This document shows positions 55,557-64,000 of a DNA stretch of 64,000 nt, one piece after another. The notes under the pieces are model-generated. The model was not told where the DNA came from. It saw only the letters and a list, made by a program, of their open reading frames with translations, and did not search any database. The stretch is from Pseudomonas shahriarae (lineage in GTDB: Bacteria > Pseudomonadota > Gammaproteobacteria > Pseudomonadales > Pseudomonadaceae): assembly GCF_014268455.2 (NCBI RefSeq), contig NZ_CP077085.1, forward strand, positions 4,939,001-5,003,000, read 5' to 3'. The translations under genes and the position numbers were made by a program. Numbering within the stretch: the stretch's first letter is position 1; every line of letters starts with the position of its first letter.

Positions 55557-57458
55557 ATGAAATGCGACCCCACCCTCTATCGCGCCGCACCGCCATCCCT
55601 TGCCGTGAAGCCTCGTCTGATTCGCCAGCTGTTCCTGCCGCCCCTGATCATCCTGTTGATGATCGGCCTGGGTTTTATCGGCTTCTGGACCAGCGAGTAC
55701 TACGGCATCCGGACCCTGGGCGAGAACGGCGAGCGCCAGTTGGAGCTGCATGCGCGCACGGTCGAGAGTGAGATCAGCAAGTACACCTACCTGCCCAGCC
55801 TGCTGGAGCTGGAATCCAGCGTCTCCAAACTGCTGGCCGACCCGAACCCGGAACACCGGCAAGCGGTCAACGAATACCTCGAAGGCCTGAACCGGCGCAG
55901 CCGCAGTCGGGCGATTTATGTGATGGACACCACCGGCCGCGTGATGGCCACCAGTAACTGGCGCGATGTCGACAGCTACCTCGGTGAAGACCTGTCGTTC
56001 CGCGCCTATTTCCAGAATGCCGTACGTGGCCAGCCCGGCCGTTTCTATGGCATCGGCAGCACCAATGGCGAGCCTGGCTACTACTTGGCCCACGGCCTGG
56101 AAGAACACGGCAAGATCATTGGTGTCGCAGTGGTCAAGGTGCGCCTCGAAGCGCTGGAAGAACGCTGGCAGCGCGCGCGCCTGGAAGCCTTTGTCAGCGA
56201 CGAGAACGGCATCATCATCCTCTCCAGCGACCCGGCACGCCGGCTCAAGGCGGTGCGCCCGCTGAGCGACGATACCAAGGAGCGCCTGGCCCGCAGCCTG
56301 CAATATTACTGGGCGACCCTCAACGAACTGCAACCCCTGGCCCGCGAACAGCTCGACACCGGCACCGAAAAACTGACCTTCCCGGCCAACAGTGAAGTGG
56401 TGGCCGACGACCGGGAAGTCACCTACCTGGCCCAGACCCGGCCCCTGAACGACACACCGTGGAATTTCACCCTGCTCACCCCGCTCAACGACCTGCGCCA
56501 GGCCGCGATCAACCAGGGCATCCTCGTTGCGGTGGCCTTTGCCCTGGTGGCGTTCCTGCTGATTGCCTGGAATGAGCGGCGCAAGGTAATCGCCACACGC
56601 CTGGCCGCCCGCGAGGCCCTGCAGGAAGCCAACAACCAGCTGGAGCGGCGGATTGCCGAGCGCACCACCGACCTGCGCGCCAGCAACGAACGGCTCAAGG
56701 CGCAGATCCGCGAGCGGCGCCAGGCCGAAGAAACCCTGCGCCGGGCCCAGGACGAATTGGTCCAGGCCGGCAAATTAGCGGCCATCGGCCAGATGTCCAC
56801 CAGCATCGCCCATGAGCTGAACCAGCCGCTGGCGGCCCTGCGCACCTTGTCCGGCAATACCGTGCGCTTCCTCGAACGCGGCGCCCTGGATACTGCCAGC
56901 ACCAACCTCAAGACCATCAATGAACTGATCGACCGCATGGGACGCATCACCGCCAGCCTGCGCTCGTTTGCCCGGCGGGGTGACGACCAGGGCGAAGCCA
57001 GCCTGGGCAAGGCCGTGGATGCGGCATTTCAGGTTCTGGGCAGCCGCCTCGACAGCCTGCCGCTGACCGTACACCGTCAGTTCAGCCAGGCCATGTTGCA
57101 GATCGACCAGACGCGCCTGGAGCAAATCCTGGTCAACCTGATCGGCAACGCCCTGGACGCGATGCACGCCCAACCCGCCCCGCAGCTGTGGCTGGAAAGT
57201 GACATCAGCGAAGGCAAATACCGCCTGCGGGTGCGGGACAACGGGCATGGCATCGACCCTGAGACCCGCAAGCATTTGTTCGAACCCTTTTTCACCACCA
57301 AACCCGGCGAGCAAGGCTTGGGCCTGGGCCTGACCCTGTCGGCCAGCCTTGCCGCAGCCACCGGCGGCAACCTGGCCGTCGAGCATCCGGCCGCTGGTGG
57401 TACAGCCTTTGTCCTGAGCCTGCCCCTGGCAGGCCATCAACCCGGCGAGTCGATATGA
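55557..57458 (+). CDS. aauS: Sensor histidine kinase AauS
   Basis: The 633-residue DctB-type kinase has one helix near residues 24-45, a large periplasmic double-Cache sensing domain, a second helix near 320-340, and a coiled linker. The dimerisation domain with phospho-accepting His is in SIAHELNQPLAALRTL, and the HATPase has NALDAMH, DNGHGID and GLGLTLS. ATG 55557 is chosen over GTG 55554. In P. putida and P. aeruginosa AauS/AauR senses acidic amino acids and drives aat genes by sigma-54. Confidence 0.9.
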   Translation: MKCDPTLYRAAPPSLAVKPRLIRQLFLPPLIILLMIGLGFIGFWTSEYYGIRTLGENGERQLELHARTVESEISKYTYLPSLLELESSVSKLLADPNPEHRQAVNEYLEGLNRRSRSRAIYVMDTTGRVMATSNWRDVDSYLGEDLSFRAYFQNAVRGQPGRFYGIGSTNGEPGYYLAHGLEEHGKIIGVAVVKVRLEALEERWQRARLEAFVSDENGIIILSSDPARRLKAVRPLSDDTKERLARSLQYYWATLNELQPLAREQLDTGTEKLTFPANSEVVADDREVTYLAQTRPLNDTPWNFTLLTPLNDLRQAAINQGILVAVAFALVAFLLIAWNERRKVIATRLAAREALQEANNQLERRIAERTTDLRASNERLKAQIRERRQAEETLRRAQDELVQAGKLAAIGQMSTSIAHELNQPLAALRTLSGNTVRFLERGALDTASTNLKTINELIDRMGRITASLRSFARRGDDQGEASLGKAVDAAFQVLGSRLDSLPLTVHRQFSQAMLQIDQTRLEQILVNLIGNALDAMHAQPAPQLWLESDISEGKYRLRVRDNGHGIDPETRKHLFEPFFTTKPGEQGLGLGLTLSASLAAATGGNLAVEHPAAGGTAFVLSLPLAGHQPGESI

Positions 57459-58795
57459 ACAGCCAACCCAACACCGAGCTGACCGTGCTGATTGTCGAAG
57501 ACGATCCCCATGTGTTGCTCGGCTGCCAGCAAGCCCTGGCCCTGGAAGATATTCCCAGCGTCGGCGTGGCCAGTGCTGAAGAGGCACTCAAGCGTGTCGG
57601 CGAGAACTTTGCCGGCATTGTGATCAGTGACATCCGCCTGCCCGGCATTGACGGCCTGGAGCTGTTGACCCGCCTCAAGGCCCTGGATAAAAGCCTGCCG
57701 GTGGTGCTGATCACCGGCCACGGCGATATTTCCATGGCAGTGGGCGCGATGCGCAACGGTGCCTATGACTTCATGGAGAAACCCTTTTCTCCGGAGCGCC
57801 TGGTGGACGTGGTGCGCCGCGCCCTCGAACAGCGTGGCCTGGCCCGGGAAGTCTGGGCGCTGCGCCGGCAACTGGCCGAGCGTGACTCCCTGGAAGGCCG
57901 GATCATCGGACGCTCGCCGGCGATGCAGAACCTGCGCGAGTTGATCGCCAACGTCGCCGACACCTCGGCCAACGTGCTGATCGAAGGCGAGACCGGCACC
58001 GGCAAAGAGTTGGTCGCCCGCTGTCTGCACGACTTCAGCCGCCGCCACGCCCACCAGTTCGTCGCCCTGAACTGCGGCGGCCTGCCGGAAAACCTGTTTG
58101 AAAGCGAGATTTTCGGTCACGAAGCCAACGCCTTTACCGGTGCGGGCAAACGGCGGATCGGCAAGATCGAGCATGCCCACGAAGGCACGCTGTTCCTCGA
58201 CGAAGTGGAAAGCATGCCGATGAACCTGCAGATCAAACTGCTGCGGGTCTTGCAAGAGCGCACCCTGGAGCGCCTGGGTTCGAACCAGAGCGTGGCGGTG
58301 GATTGCCGGGTGATTGCCGCGACCAAGTCCGACCTCGACGACTTGAGCCGCGCCAACCAGTTCCGCAGCGACTTGTACTACCGCCTGAACGTGGTGACCC
58401 TGGAACTGCCGCCGCTGCGCGAGCGCCGCGAAGATATCCTGCAGTTGTTCGAACACTTTCTGCAGCAATCATCCCTGCGCTTCGACCGCATCGCCCCGGA
58501 GCTGGACAACCAGACCCTGTCCAGCCTGATGAGCCATGACTGGCCCGGTAACGTACGTGAACTGCGCAACGTCGCCGAACGTTTTGCCCTGGGCCTGCCC
58601 GCCTTCAAGAAAAGCGGCGCCAGCCCCGACAACCATGGCCTGGCCTTTACCGAAGCGGTGGAAGCCTTTGAACGCAACCTGCTCAGCGACGCCCTGCAAC
58701 GCAGCGGCGGCAACCTGACCCAGGCCAGCCAGGAACTGGGAATGGCCAAGACCACCCTGTTCGACAAGGTCAAGAAATACGGCCTGAGCCACTAA
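57455..58795 (+). CDS. aauR: Sigma-54 response regulator AauR
   Basis: The 446-residue activator has a receiver domain (phosphoacceptor Asp in VISDIRLPGIDG, near residue 56) and an AAA+ domain with Walker A GETGTGKE (about 172-179) and LFLDEVESMP. A Fis-type helix-turn-helix covers the end (GGNLTQASQELGMAKTTLFDKVK). The sigma-54 contact loop reads NAFTGA instead of GAFTGA. It overlaps aauS as ATGA. The boxes at 51871-51915 are its predicted enhancer sites. Confidence 0.92.
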   Translation: MNSQPNTELTVLIVEDDPHVLLGCQQALALEDIPSVGVASAEEALKRVGENFAGIVISDIRLPGIDGLELLTRLKALDKSLPVVLITGHGDISMAVGAMRNGAYDFMEKPFSPERLVDVVRRALEQRGLAREVWALRRQLAERDSLEGRIIGRSPAMQNLRELIANVADTSANVLIEGETGTGKELVARCLHDFSRRHAHQFVALNCGGLPENLFESEIFGHEANAFTGAGKRRIGKIEHAHEGTLFLDEVESMPMNLQIKLLRVLQERTLERLGSNQSVAVDCRVIAATKSDLDDLSRANQFRSDLYYRLNVVTLELPPLRERREDILQLFEHFLQQSSLRFDRIAPELDNQTLSSLMSHDWPGNVRELRNVAERFALGLPAFKKSGASPDNHGLAFTEAVEAFERNLLSDALQRSGGNLTQASQELGMAKTTLFDKVKKYGLSH

Positions 58796-58805
58796 GGAGT
58801 CATGC

Positions 58806-59144
58806 GTGGATTTAGTCTTCAAGGCCGCCCTCGGAGCGGCGGTGGTGTTGCTCCTGGCGGTGCTGGCCAAAACCAAGAACTATTACATCGCCGGCCTGGT
58901 GCCGCTGTTTCCGACTTTTGCACTGATCGCCCACTACATCGTCGGCAAGGGCCGCTCGGTGGACGACTTGAAGACCACCATTGTGTTCGGCATGTGGTCG
59001 ATCATTCCGTACTTTGTGTACCTGGCGACGCTGTATGTGATGGTCGACCGCATGCGCCTGGAGGCCTCCCTGGCGGTGGCCGCAGTGGCGTGGCTGATGG
59101 CGGCGACGGTGCTGGTGAGTGTGTGGATCCGGATTCACGCCTGA
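58806..59144 (+). CDS. glpM: GlpM-family membrane protein
   Basis: The 112-residue protein has four predicted membrane helices (ALGAAVVLLLAVLA; LVPLFPTFALIAHYIV; SIIPYFVYLATLYVMV; AVAAVAWLMAATVLVSVWI). It matches GlpM, first found next to glpD in P. aeruginosa and tied loosely to alginate production. It starts with GTG 58806, eight bases after AAGGAG; an ATG at 58802 is in another frame. Function is unknown. Confidence 0.78.
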   Translation: MDLVFKAALGAAVVLLLAVLAKTKNYYIAGLVPLFPTFALIAHYIVGKGRSVDDLKTTIVFGMWSIIPYFVYLATLYVMVDRMRLEASLAVAAVAWLMAATVLVSVWIRIHA

Positions 59145-59160
59145 CACTCCACGGCTCCAC

Positions 59161-60455
59161 TGTGGGAACTGGACCCACTCGGTACCCCCATAAAACCGAG
59201 TTGCCCGCATCGCAGCCTCGCTAAAGCTCGACAGCTCCCACCTTTGCTCAGTGTGCCTCCCCAATCCCTTGTGGGAGCTGTCGAGCCCCAGCGAGGCTGC
59301 GATGGGATCGACTCGGTACACCCATAAAACCCAGCTGCCTGCATCACAGCCTCGCTAAAGCTCGAGAACTCCCACATTTGCTCAGTGTGCATCCCCAATC
59401 CCCTGTGGGAGCTGTCGAGCCCCGGCGAGGCTGCGATGGGATCGACTCGGTACACCTGCAAAACCGAGTTGCCTGCATCGCAGCCTCGCTAAAGCTCGAC
59501 AGCTCCCACATTTGATCCCTGTGATTCCCCAATCCCCTGTGGGAGCTGTCGAGCCCCGGCGAGGCTGCGATGGGATCGACTTGGTACACCTGCAAAACCC
59601 AGCTGCCCGCATCGCAGCCTCGCTAAAGCTCGACAGCTCCCACATTTGATCCCTGTGATTCCCCAATCCCTTGTGGGAGCTGTCGAGCCCCAGCGAGGCT
59701 GCGATGGGATCGACTCGGTACACCTTTAAAACCCAGCTGCCTGCATCGCAGCCTCGCTAAAGCTCGACAGCTCCCACATTTGATCCCTGTGATTCCCCAA
59801 TCCCTTGTGGGAGCTGTCGAGCCCCGGCGAGGCTGCGATGGGATCGACTCGGTACATCTGCAAAACCCAGCTGCCTGCATCGCAGCCTCGCTAAAGCTCG
59901 ACAGCTCCCACATTTGATCCCTGCGATTCCCCAATCCCTTGTGGGAGCTGTCGAGCCCCAGCGAGGCTGCGATGGGGTCGACTCGGTACACCTGCAAAAC
60001 CCAGCTGCCTGCATCGCAGCCTCGCTAAAGCTCGACAGCTCCCCCATTTGATCCCTGTGATTCCCCAATCCCTTGTGGGAGCTGTCGAGCCCCAGCGAGG
60101 CTGCGATGGGATCGACTCGGTACACCTGCAAAACCCAGTTGCCCGCATCGCAGCCTCGCTAAAGCTCGACAGCTCCCACCTTTGCTCAGTGTGCTTCCCC
60201 AATCCCTTGTGGGAGCTGTCGAGCCCCGGCGAGGCTGCGATGGGATCGACTTGGTACACCTGAAAAACCCAGTTGCCTGCATCGCAGCCTCGCTAAAGCT
60301 CGACAGCTCCCACATTTGCTTAGTGTGCCTCCCCAATCCCTTGTGGGAGCTGTCGAGCCCCGGCGAGGCTGCGATGGGATCGACTCGGTACACCTGAAAA
60401 ACCCAGCTGCCCGCATCGCAGCCTCGCTAAAGCTCGACAGCTCCCACATTTGCTT
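59161..60455. repeat. Tandem array of 134-bp REP hairpin units
   Basis: Units begin with TGTGGGAGCTGTCGAGCCCC at 59270, 59404, 59538, 59672, 59806, 59940, 60074, 60208 and 60342, exactly 134 bp apart; a degenerate first unit starts at 59161. Each unit is a hairpin of about 32-bp arms (GTGGGAGCTGTCGAGC and GCGAGGCTGCGATG with their reverse complements) around a loop of nearly 40 nt, then a 27-29 nt spacer. Two spacer types exist: GCTCAGTGTGC-like at both ends and GATCCCTGTGATT in the five middle junctions. No gene is seen. Confidence 0.95.
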
Positions 60456-60473
60456 ATGTGTGGCTCCCAGGGC

Positions 60474-61871
60474 TCAGCGTACGATTTTGTCGATTTGGAT
60501 CCCAAGCTTTTTCAAGCGGTACCAAAAGCTGCGTTCGGAGATGCCAATCCGCGACGCCGCAGCCGCCTGTACGCCATTGCTCTCCTGCAGGGCCGCGAGG
60601 ATGTAGGCCTTTTCCACCTCGGCCAGCGCCGCGTCCAGGTCCTGGGGCACGCCTGGGCCTTCGCTGAGGATTGTCGTCACATCCCGCTCGGTCGGCTGAG
60701 ACGCGAACAGGTAGGCCGGCAGGTCGATATCTTCAATCACCGGGCTGGAGGCGACGATGGTCGCGCGCTCCACGCAGTTTTGCAGCTCGCGGATGTTCCC
60801 CGGCCAGTTGTAGGCGGCCATGGCCTGCAAGGCGTCGGGGCTGAAGCCGGTGATGCGTTTACCGGCGTTGGCACTCAGGCTGCGGGCAAAGTGGCGGGCC
60901 AGCGGGGCGATGTCTTCGACGCGCTCGCGCAATGCTGGCAGTGGGATCGGGAACACATTCAGGCGGTAGTAGAGGTCTTCGCGAAACTCCTTGTTCGCCA
61001 CCGCTTCCAGCAGGTTCTTGTTGGTGGCGGCGATCACCCGCACGTCCACCTTGCGCTCACGCGGGTCGCCGACCGGCTCGATCACCCGTTCCTGCAAGGC
61101 GCGCAGGATCTTGGCCTGCAACGCCAGGGGCATATCCCCCACTTCGTCGAGAAACAGCGTGCCCTTGTCGGCCTGCATAAAGCGCCCTACCCGGTCGGCC
61201 ACGGCGCCGGTAAACGCGCCCTTGCGATGGCCGAACATTTCGCTTTCCAGCAAGCCTTCGGGGATCGCGGCGCAGTTGACCGCCACAAAAGGCTTGTCTG
61301 CACGGTTGCCATGCTTGTGAATGGCGCGGGCGACCATTTCTTTGCCGGTGCCGCTTTCGCCAGTCAACAGGATGGTGGCGTTGCTTTCACGCACCGAATC
61401 CACCGCCTGCAACACTCGACGGAACGCCGGGCTTTCCCCGACCAGGCTATCGAACTGCGCATGTTCATCGAGTTCGGCACGCAGCCGTGCGTTGTCGCGC
61501 ATGATGTCGCGAAACTGCAAGGCCTTGGCCACGGTGATGTCCAGCTCGTCGATATCGAAGGGCTTGGCAATGTAGTCGTAGGCACCGTTACGCATGGACT
61601 GCACGGCATTTTTCACGGTGCTGTAGGCCGTCATCACGATCACCGGCAATTGCGGGTAGCGCACCTTGATCTCGGCCAGCAGTTGCGGGCCGTCCATGCC
61701 GGGCATGCGCCAGTCGCTGATCACCAGGTCGATGTCCTCCTGCTCCAGCACCTTGAGCGCATGCAGGCCATTGCCCGCGATAAACACCTGGATATGGTTC
61801 TGGCTCAGGGCCGACGACAGCAAATCGCAGAGCTTGGGCTCGTCGTCGACCACCAATATGTTATGTGTCAT
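60474..61871 (-). CDS. Sigma-54-dependent response regulator
   Basis: The 465-residue NtrC-type activator has a receiver (VVDDEPKLCDLL; phosphoacceptor Asp in VISDWRMPGMDG near residue 52) and an AAA+ domain with Walker A GESGTGKE, an intact GAFTGA loop and LFLDEVGDMP. A Fis-type DNA-binding end covers IGISERSFWYRLKKLG. ATG 61871 overlaps the kinase gene by 11 bp. It resembles the AtoC/MifR group, but I cannot assign the target. It ends 18 bp from the 134-bp array. Confidence 0.88.
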   Translation of the reverse strand: MTHNILVVDDEPKLCDLLSSALSQNHIQVFIAGNGLHALKVLEQEDIDLVISDWRMPGMDGPQLLAEIKVRYPQLPVIVMTAYSTVKNAVQSMRNGAYDYIAKPFDIDELDITVAKALQFRDIMRDNARLRAELDEHAQFDSLVGESPAFRRVLQAVDSVRESNATILLTGESGTGKEMVARAIHKHGNRADKPFVAVNCAAIPEGLLESEMFGHRKGAFTGAVADRVGRFMQADKGTLFLDEVGDMPLALQAKILRALQERVIEPVGDPRERKVDVRVIAATNKNLLEAVANKEFREDLYYRLNVFPIPLPALRERVEDIAPLARHFARSLSANAGKRITGFSPDALQAMAAYNWPGNIRELQNCVERATIVASSPVIEDIDLPAYLFASQPTERDVTTILSEGPGVPQDLDAALAEVEKAYILAALQESNGVQAAAASRIGISERSFWYRLKKLGIQIDKIVR

Positions 61872-63639
61872 GACTGTCCTCGTCGTCGCCGTCATCTTCA
61901 CCGTTGGCCGGAATGTACAGGCTGAAGGTGGCGCCGGCATCTTTCTCGCTGGTGCATTCGATGCTGGCGTCGTGACTCTCCATGATTGAATAGACTTTCG
62001 CCAGGCCCAGGCCGGTGCCCGAGGCCTTGGTGGTAACAAAGGGGGTAAAGATCCGCTCGATCATTTCAGGGGGGATGCCCTGGCCGCTATCGCTGATGCT
62101 GATCACCGTGTAGTGATCGACACGGCTGATGCTCAAGGTCAGGCGCCCGCCCTGGGGCATGGCGTCGATGGCGTTGAGGATCAGGTTCAGGCACGCCTGC
62201 TTGAATTGCTTGGCGTCCACATACAGGGTCGCACCCGGCGCCTGGTCGTCGAGATGGGCGTCGATGGCGTGGCTGGCCAGCTCCGGCGCGCAGAAACCGA
62301 GGATTTCTTCCACCAGCGGCCGCGCCGGTTGCTGGCTGCGCAGCGGTTCGCTGGGCTTGGCGAAGTCGAGGAAGTCGGTGATCAGGTCATTGATCCGGCT
62401 GACTTCGCTGATCACGTATTCCAGGTGGCGCTTGTCGGTCTCCGGCAGGTCCGTGCGACGGTGCAGCAGTTGGGTCGCGGTCTTGATGATGCCCAGCGGG
62501 TTGCGGATTTCATGGGCCAGGCCCATCGCCACTTCGCCCAGGGCATGCAGGCGGTCGCGGCGGCGCAGTTGGGCTTCGAGGTGATGCAACTCGCCCAGGC
62601 GCTCGGTCATATGGTTGAAGGTGCTGCTCAATTGCGCCAGTTCGTCACCGCCGGTGACGGCCACGCGGTGCTGGTAGTTGCCGCTGATCACCGCGCTCAC
62701 CCCCTGGGACAACTCGCGCAGTGGCCGGGTCAGGTGCCGGGAGACCAGCACACCGGCCCCCAGGGACAAAGCGGAACTGAGCAGGAAGATCAGCACAAAC
62801 AGATTGCTCTGGTTCACCAGCCCCACCAGGCTGGTGTGGCGCAGCAGGCCGCTGAAGATCACGCCCTGTAACTCTCCGGTGTCATTGAAGATCGGCCAGT
62901 ACAGGCCACTGTAGTTGCTGGTGAACTGTTCACTGGGCTGCTTGGTGCTGCGCAGCAGGGTTTCCACGGATTTCGGCACGCGGGTCGGGTGGTCTTCAAA
63001 ACGCTGGGTGGAGAAGATCTCCGAAAAGCCTTCGGTATTAGCCAGGTACAGACGCAAGTCCAGGGAGTGCACCTCGGCGACGCTGGTCAGGAAGCTGCTG
63101 TCCAGGTAGGTACCGACCAACAGTTCGTAGTCGACGCCATCCTGGCTGGTCTCGAACGAGGAAATCACGGCCCCGGTGGCCACGCCGCCGACCTGCACGG
63201 TTTGCAACACGGCATTGGGAGCGAGGCTGATTTGTTTCACCACATCATCGCCCACGGTGCTGAACATCACCTTGCTGTCACTGCTGCGAATCAGCGTGAC
63301 CACATCAATATCAGTGGCGCGGGCAATGTCCGCGATCAAACGGTCATGACGCATCGCTTCATGGCTGGAAGGCGGACGCACATACCGCAGGAAGATCTGC
63401 GCCACACGGGCGTTGTCGTGCAGGATGTCGCTGACTTCATCCTTGACGATGCGGGTCGACTCTTGCAGCCAGATGCGCACGTTGCTGTCGAAAATCTGCG
63501 ACAGGGTGGTGGCCGCCAGCTCGGCGGCGATCATGGTCGGGATCACCGTCACCAGCCAGAACGCCAACACCAGCTTGCGCTGCAGGCTCCAGCGGGAAAT
63601 GGCAAATGGGCGGGCTTTCTGGCGGGTTTTGGCGATCAT
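61861..63639 (-). CDS. Sensor histidine kinase of a sigma-54 two-component system
   Basis: The 592-residue membrane kinase has a helix near 27-45, a periplasmic Cache-like domain of about 230 residues, and a second helix near 275-298 (VLIFLLSSALSLGAGVLV). A HAMP linker follows, then HisKA with the phospho-histidine in GLAHEIRNPLGIIKTA, and an HATPase (NLILNAIDAMP; ISDSGQGIPPEM; GTGLGLAKVYSI). The C-terminus is acidic. It starts in an ATGA overlap with the GNAT-like gene, so the three genes form one operon. The signal is unknown. Confidence 0.9.
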   Translation of the reverse strand: MIAKTRQKARPFAISRWSLQRKLVLAFWLVTVIPTMIAAELAATTLSQIFDSNVRIWLQESTRIVKDEVSDILHDNARVAQIFLRYVRPPSSHEAMRHDRLIADIARATDIDVVTLIRSSDSKVMFSTVGDDVVKQISLAPNAVLQTVQVGGVATGAVISSFETSQDGVDYELLVGTYLDSSFLTSVAEVHSLDLRLYLANTEGFSEIFSTQRFEDHPTRVPKSVETLLRSTKQPSEQFTSNYSGLYWPIFNDTGELQGVIFSGLLRHTSLVGLVNQSNLFVLIFLLSSALSLGAGVLVSRHLTRPLRELSQGVSAVISGNYQHRVAVTGGDELAQLSSTFNHMTERLGELHHLEAQLRRRDRLHALGEVAMGLAHEIRNPLGIIKTATQLLHRRTDLPETDKRHLEYVISEVSRINDLITDFLDFAKPSEPLRSQQPARPLVEEILGFCAPELASHAIDAHLDDQAPGATLYVDAKQFKQACLNLILNAIDAMPQGGRLTLSISRVDHYTVISISDSGQGIPPEMIERIFTPFVTTKASGTGLGLAKVYSIMESHDASIECTSEKDAGATFSLYIPANGEDDGDDEDSHDT

Positions 63640-64000
63640 CGGGTTTCGCTTATTGCAGCAGCCATGGCAGGGTCGGATCGGTCCGGGCGAATAAACACTT
63701 TTACCAGCTTGAGCAGGGTATCGAGCAGCCGGTTGCGGTGCTGGAAGAACAGCGTATTGCCGGCGAACTCACAGCCCAGGCGTAGCTTACTGGCATACCC
63801 GGCCTGCCCGCACTCGTACAACGCAATATTGTGCTCGATGCAGTAGTCGACGTTGGTCAGCCAACTGCGAAAGTACAGGTTATGTTCGCGGCTGTGGGCC
63901 AGGTCGTGGGCAAAGAACTTGTCGATCAGCCGGTGCTGGTCCAGCAGCACCAGGTTGAACGCCACCAGTTGCCCATCCACCCAGTAAAGTACACAGCGCG
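63636..64000 (-). CDS. GNAT-like (COG3146-type) protein, partial (5' end outside window)
   Basis: The last 120 or so residues are present. They show DGQLVAFNLVLLDQHRLIDKF, then LYFRSWLTNVDYCIEHNI and YASKLRLGCEFAGNTLFFQHRN (given for position), the pattern of GNAT-fold proteins annotated as peptidogalycan biosynthesis or recognition. It is the first visible gene of the operon with the two-component system below. The substrate cannot be judged from this fragment. Confidence 0.65.
   Translation of the reverse strand, partial: RCVLYWVDGQLVAFNLVLLDQHRLIDKFFAHDLAHSREHNLYFRSWLTNVDYCIEHNIALYECGQAGYASKLRLGCEFAGNTLFFQHRNRLLDTLLKLVKVFIRPDRSDPAMAAAISETR

Noticed and set aside
58802..59224. 140-codon frame starting at ATG 58802
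   Set aside because: The overlapping GTG-started frame encodes the four-helix GlpM-family protein and has the better-placed ribosome site.
59161..60455. CRISPR-like appearance of the periodic array
   Set aside because: Units are 134 bp, almost entirely repeated, contain long internal hairpins, and the spacers are themselves repeated. No cas genes are present.
59135..60505. Overlapping open frames of 110-124 codons on the minus strand and shorter ones on the plus strand
   Set aside because: They are translations of the 134-bp REP array. The period is not a multiple of three, so the same peptide recurs in staggered frames. There are no ribosome sites.

Overview
The window is a GC-rich chromosomal segment of a fluorescent Pseudomonas, most likely of the P. 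fluorescens group. The evidence is gene content and order (fpr/finR, dgkA-erdR, recX-recA-pncC, mutS-fdxA-rsmZ, apbC/metG, rnf-nth, argG, motY/pyrC-rnt, bfd-bfr-grxD, argF, glpFKRD, aatJQMP-aauSR) and the many REP elements built on TGTGGGAGC. Almost everything is core-genome material; the clear accessory element is a phage-tail locus. Neighbouring blocks appear to correspond to separate stretches of the P. aeruginosa map.

Layout. 1-5.7 kb: ferredoxin-NADP reductase (cut by the window edge) and its regulator finR, then dgkA, erdR, a DTW-domain tRNA-modification enzyme, a small exported protein and a LOG-family protein. 5.8-7.9 kb: recX-recA, with a LexA box, and pncC. 8.0-21.4 kb, all on the minus strand: an R-type tailocin (contractile, headless phage tail) inserted between pncC-recA and mutS. 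It holds a cI/LexA-type repressor, holin, baseplate (V, W, J, I), a split fibre module of foreign AT-rich composition, sheath, tube, a frameshifted tail chaperone E/E', a short tape measure, U, X, D, a family 19 endolysin and nested spanins Rz/Rz1. No capsid, portal, terminase or integrase gene is visible.

21.6-25.1 kb: mutS, fdxA and the small RNA gene rsmZ with its GacA box; no rpoS follows. 25.1-33.4 kb: apbC, metG, a reduced Rnf-like operon (A, B, D, G, E; no C), nth and a small PA3496-like protein. 33.4-45.8 kb: an orphan response regulator, argG, motY, pyrC-rnt, a peroxiredoxin, bfd, a bacterioferritin lacking ferroxidase ligands, grxD, a molybdopterin oxidoreductase, and argF with an ABC ATPase. 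45.8-51.8 kb: ybaK and the glycerol regulon glpF-glpK-glpR-glpD with GlpR-type operators. 51.8-59.1 kb: the acidic amino-acid transporter aatJQMP, with a sigma-54 promoter and AauR boxes, its two-component system aauSR, and a GlpM-family gene. 59.16-60.46 kb: a tandem array of 134-bp REP hairpin units. 60.5-64 kb: a second sigma-54 two-component system and the end of a GNAT-like gene.

The most notable points are: (i) a set of matching palindromes, a promoter and a phased 22-bp leader repeat that outline the tailocin control circuit; (ii) the Rnf operon without RnfC and with intramembrane cysteines lost; (iii) the ferroxidase-less bacterioferritin; (iv) the exactly periodic 134-bp array; (v) the AT-rich receptor-binding module of the tailocin; and (vi) rsmZ separated from rpoS. 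All assignments come from reading the sequence and from family knowledge; no database search was run.
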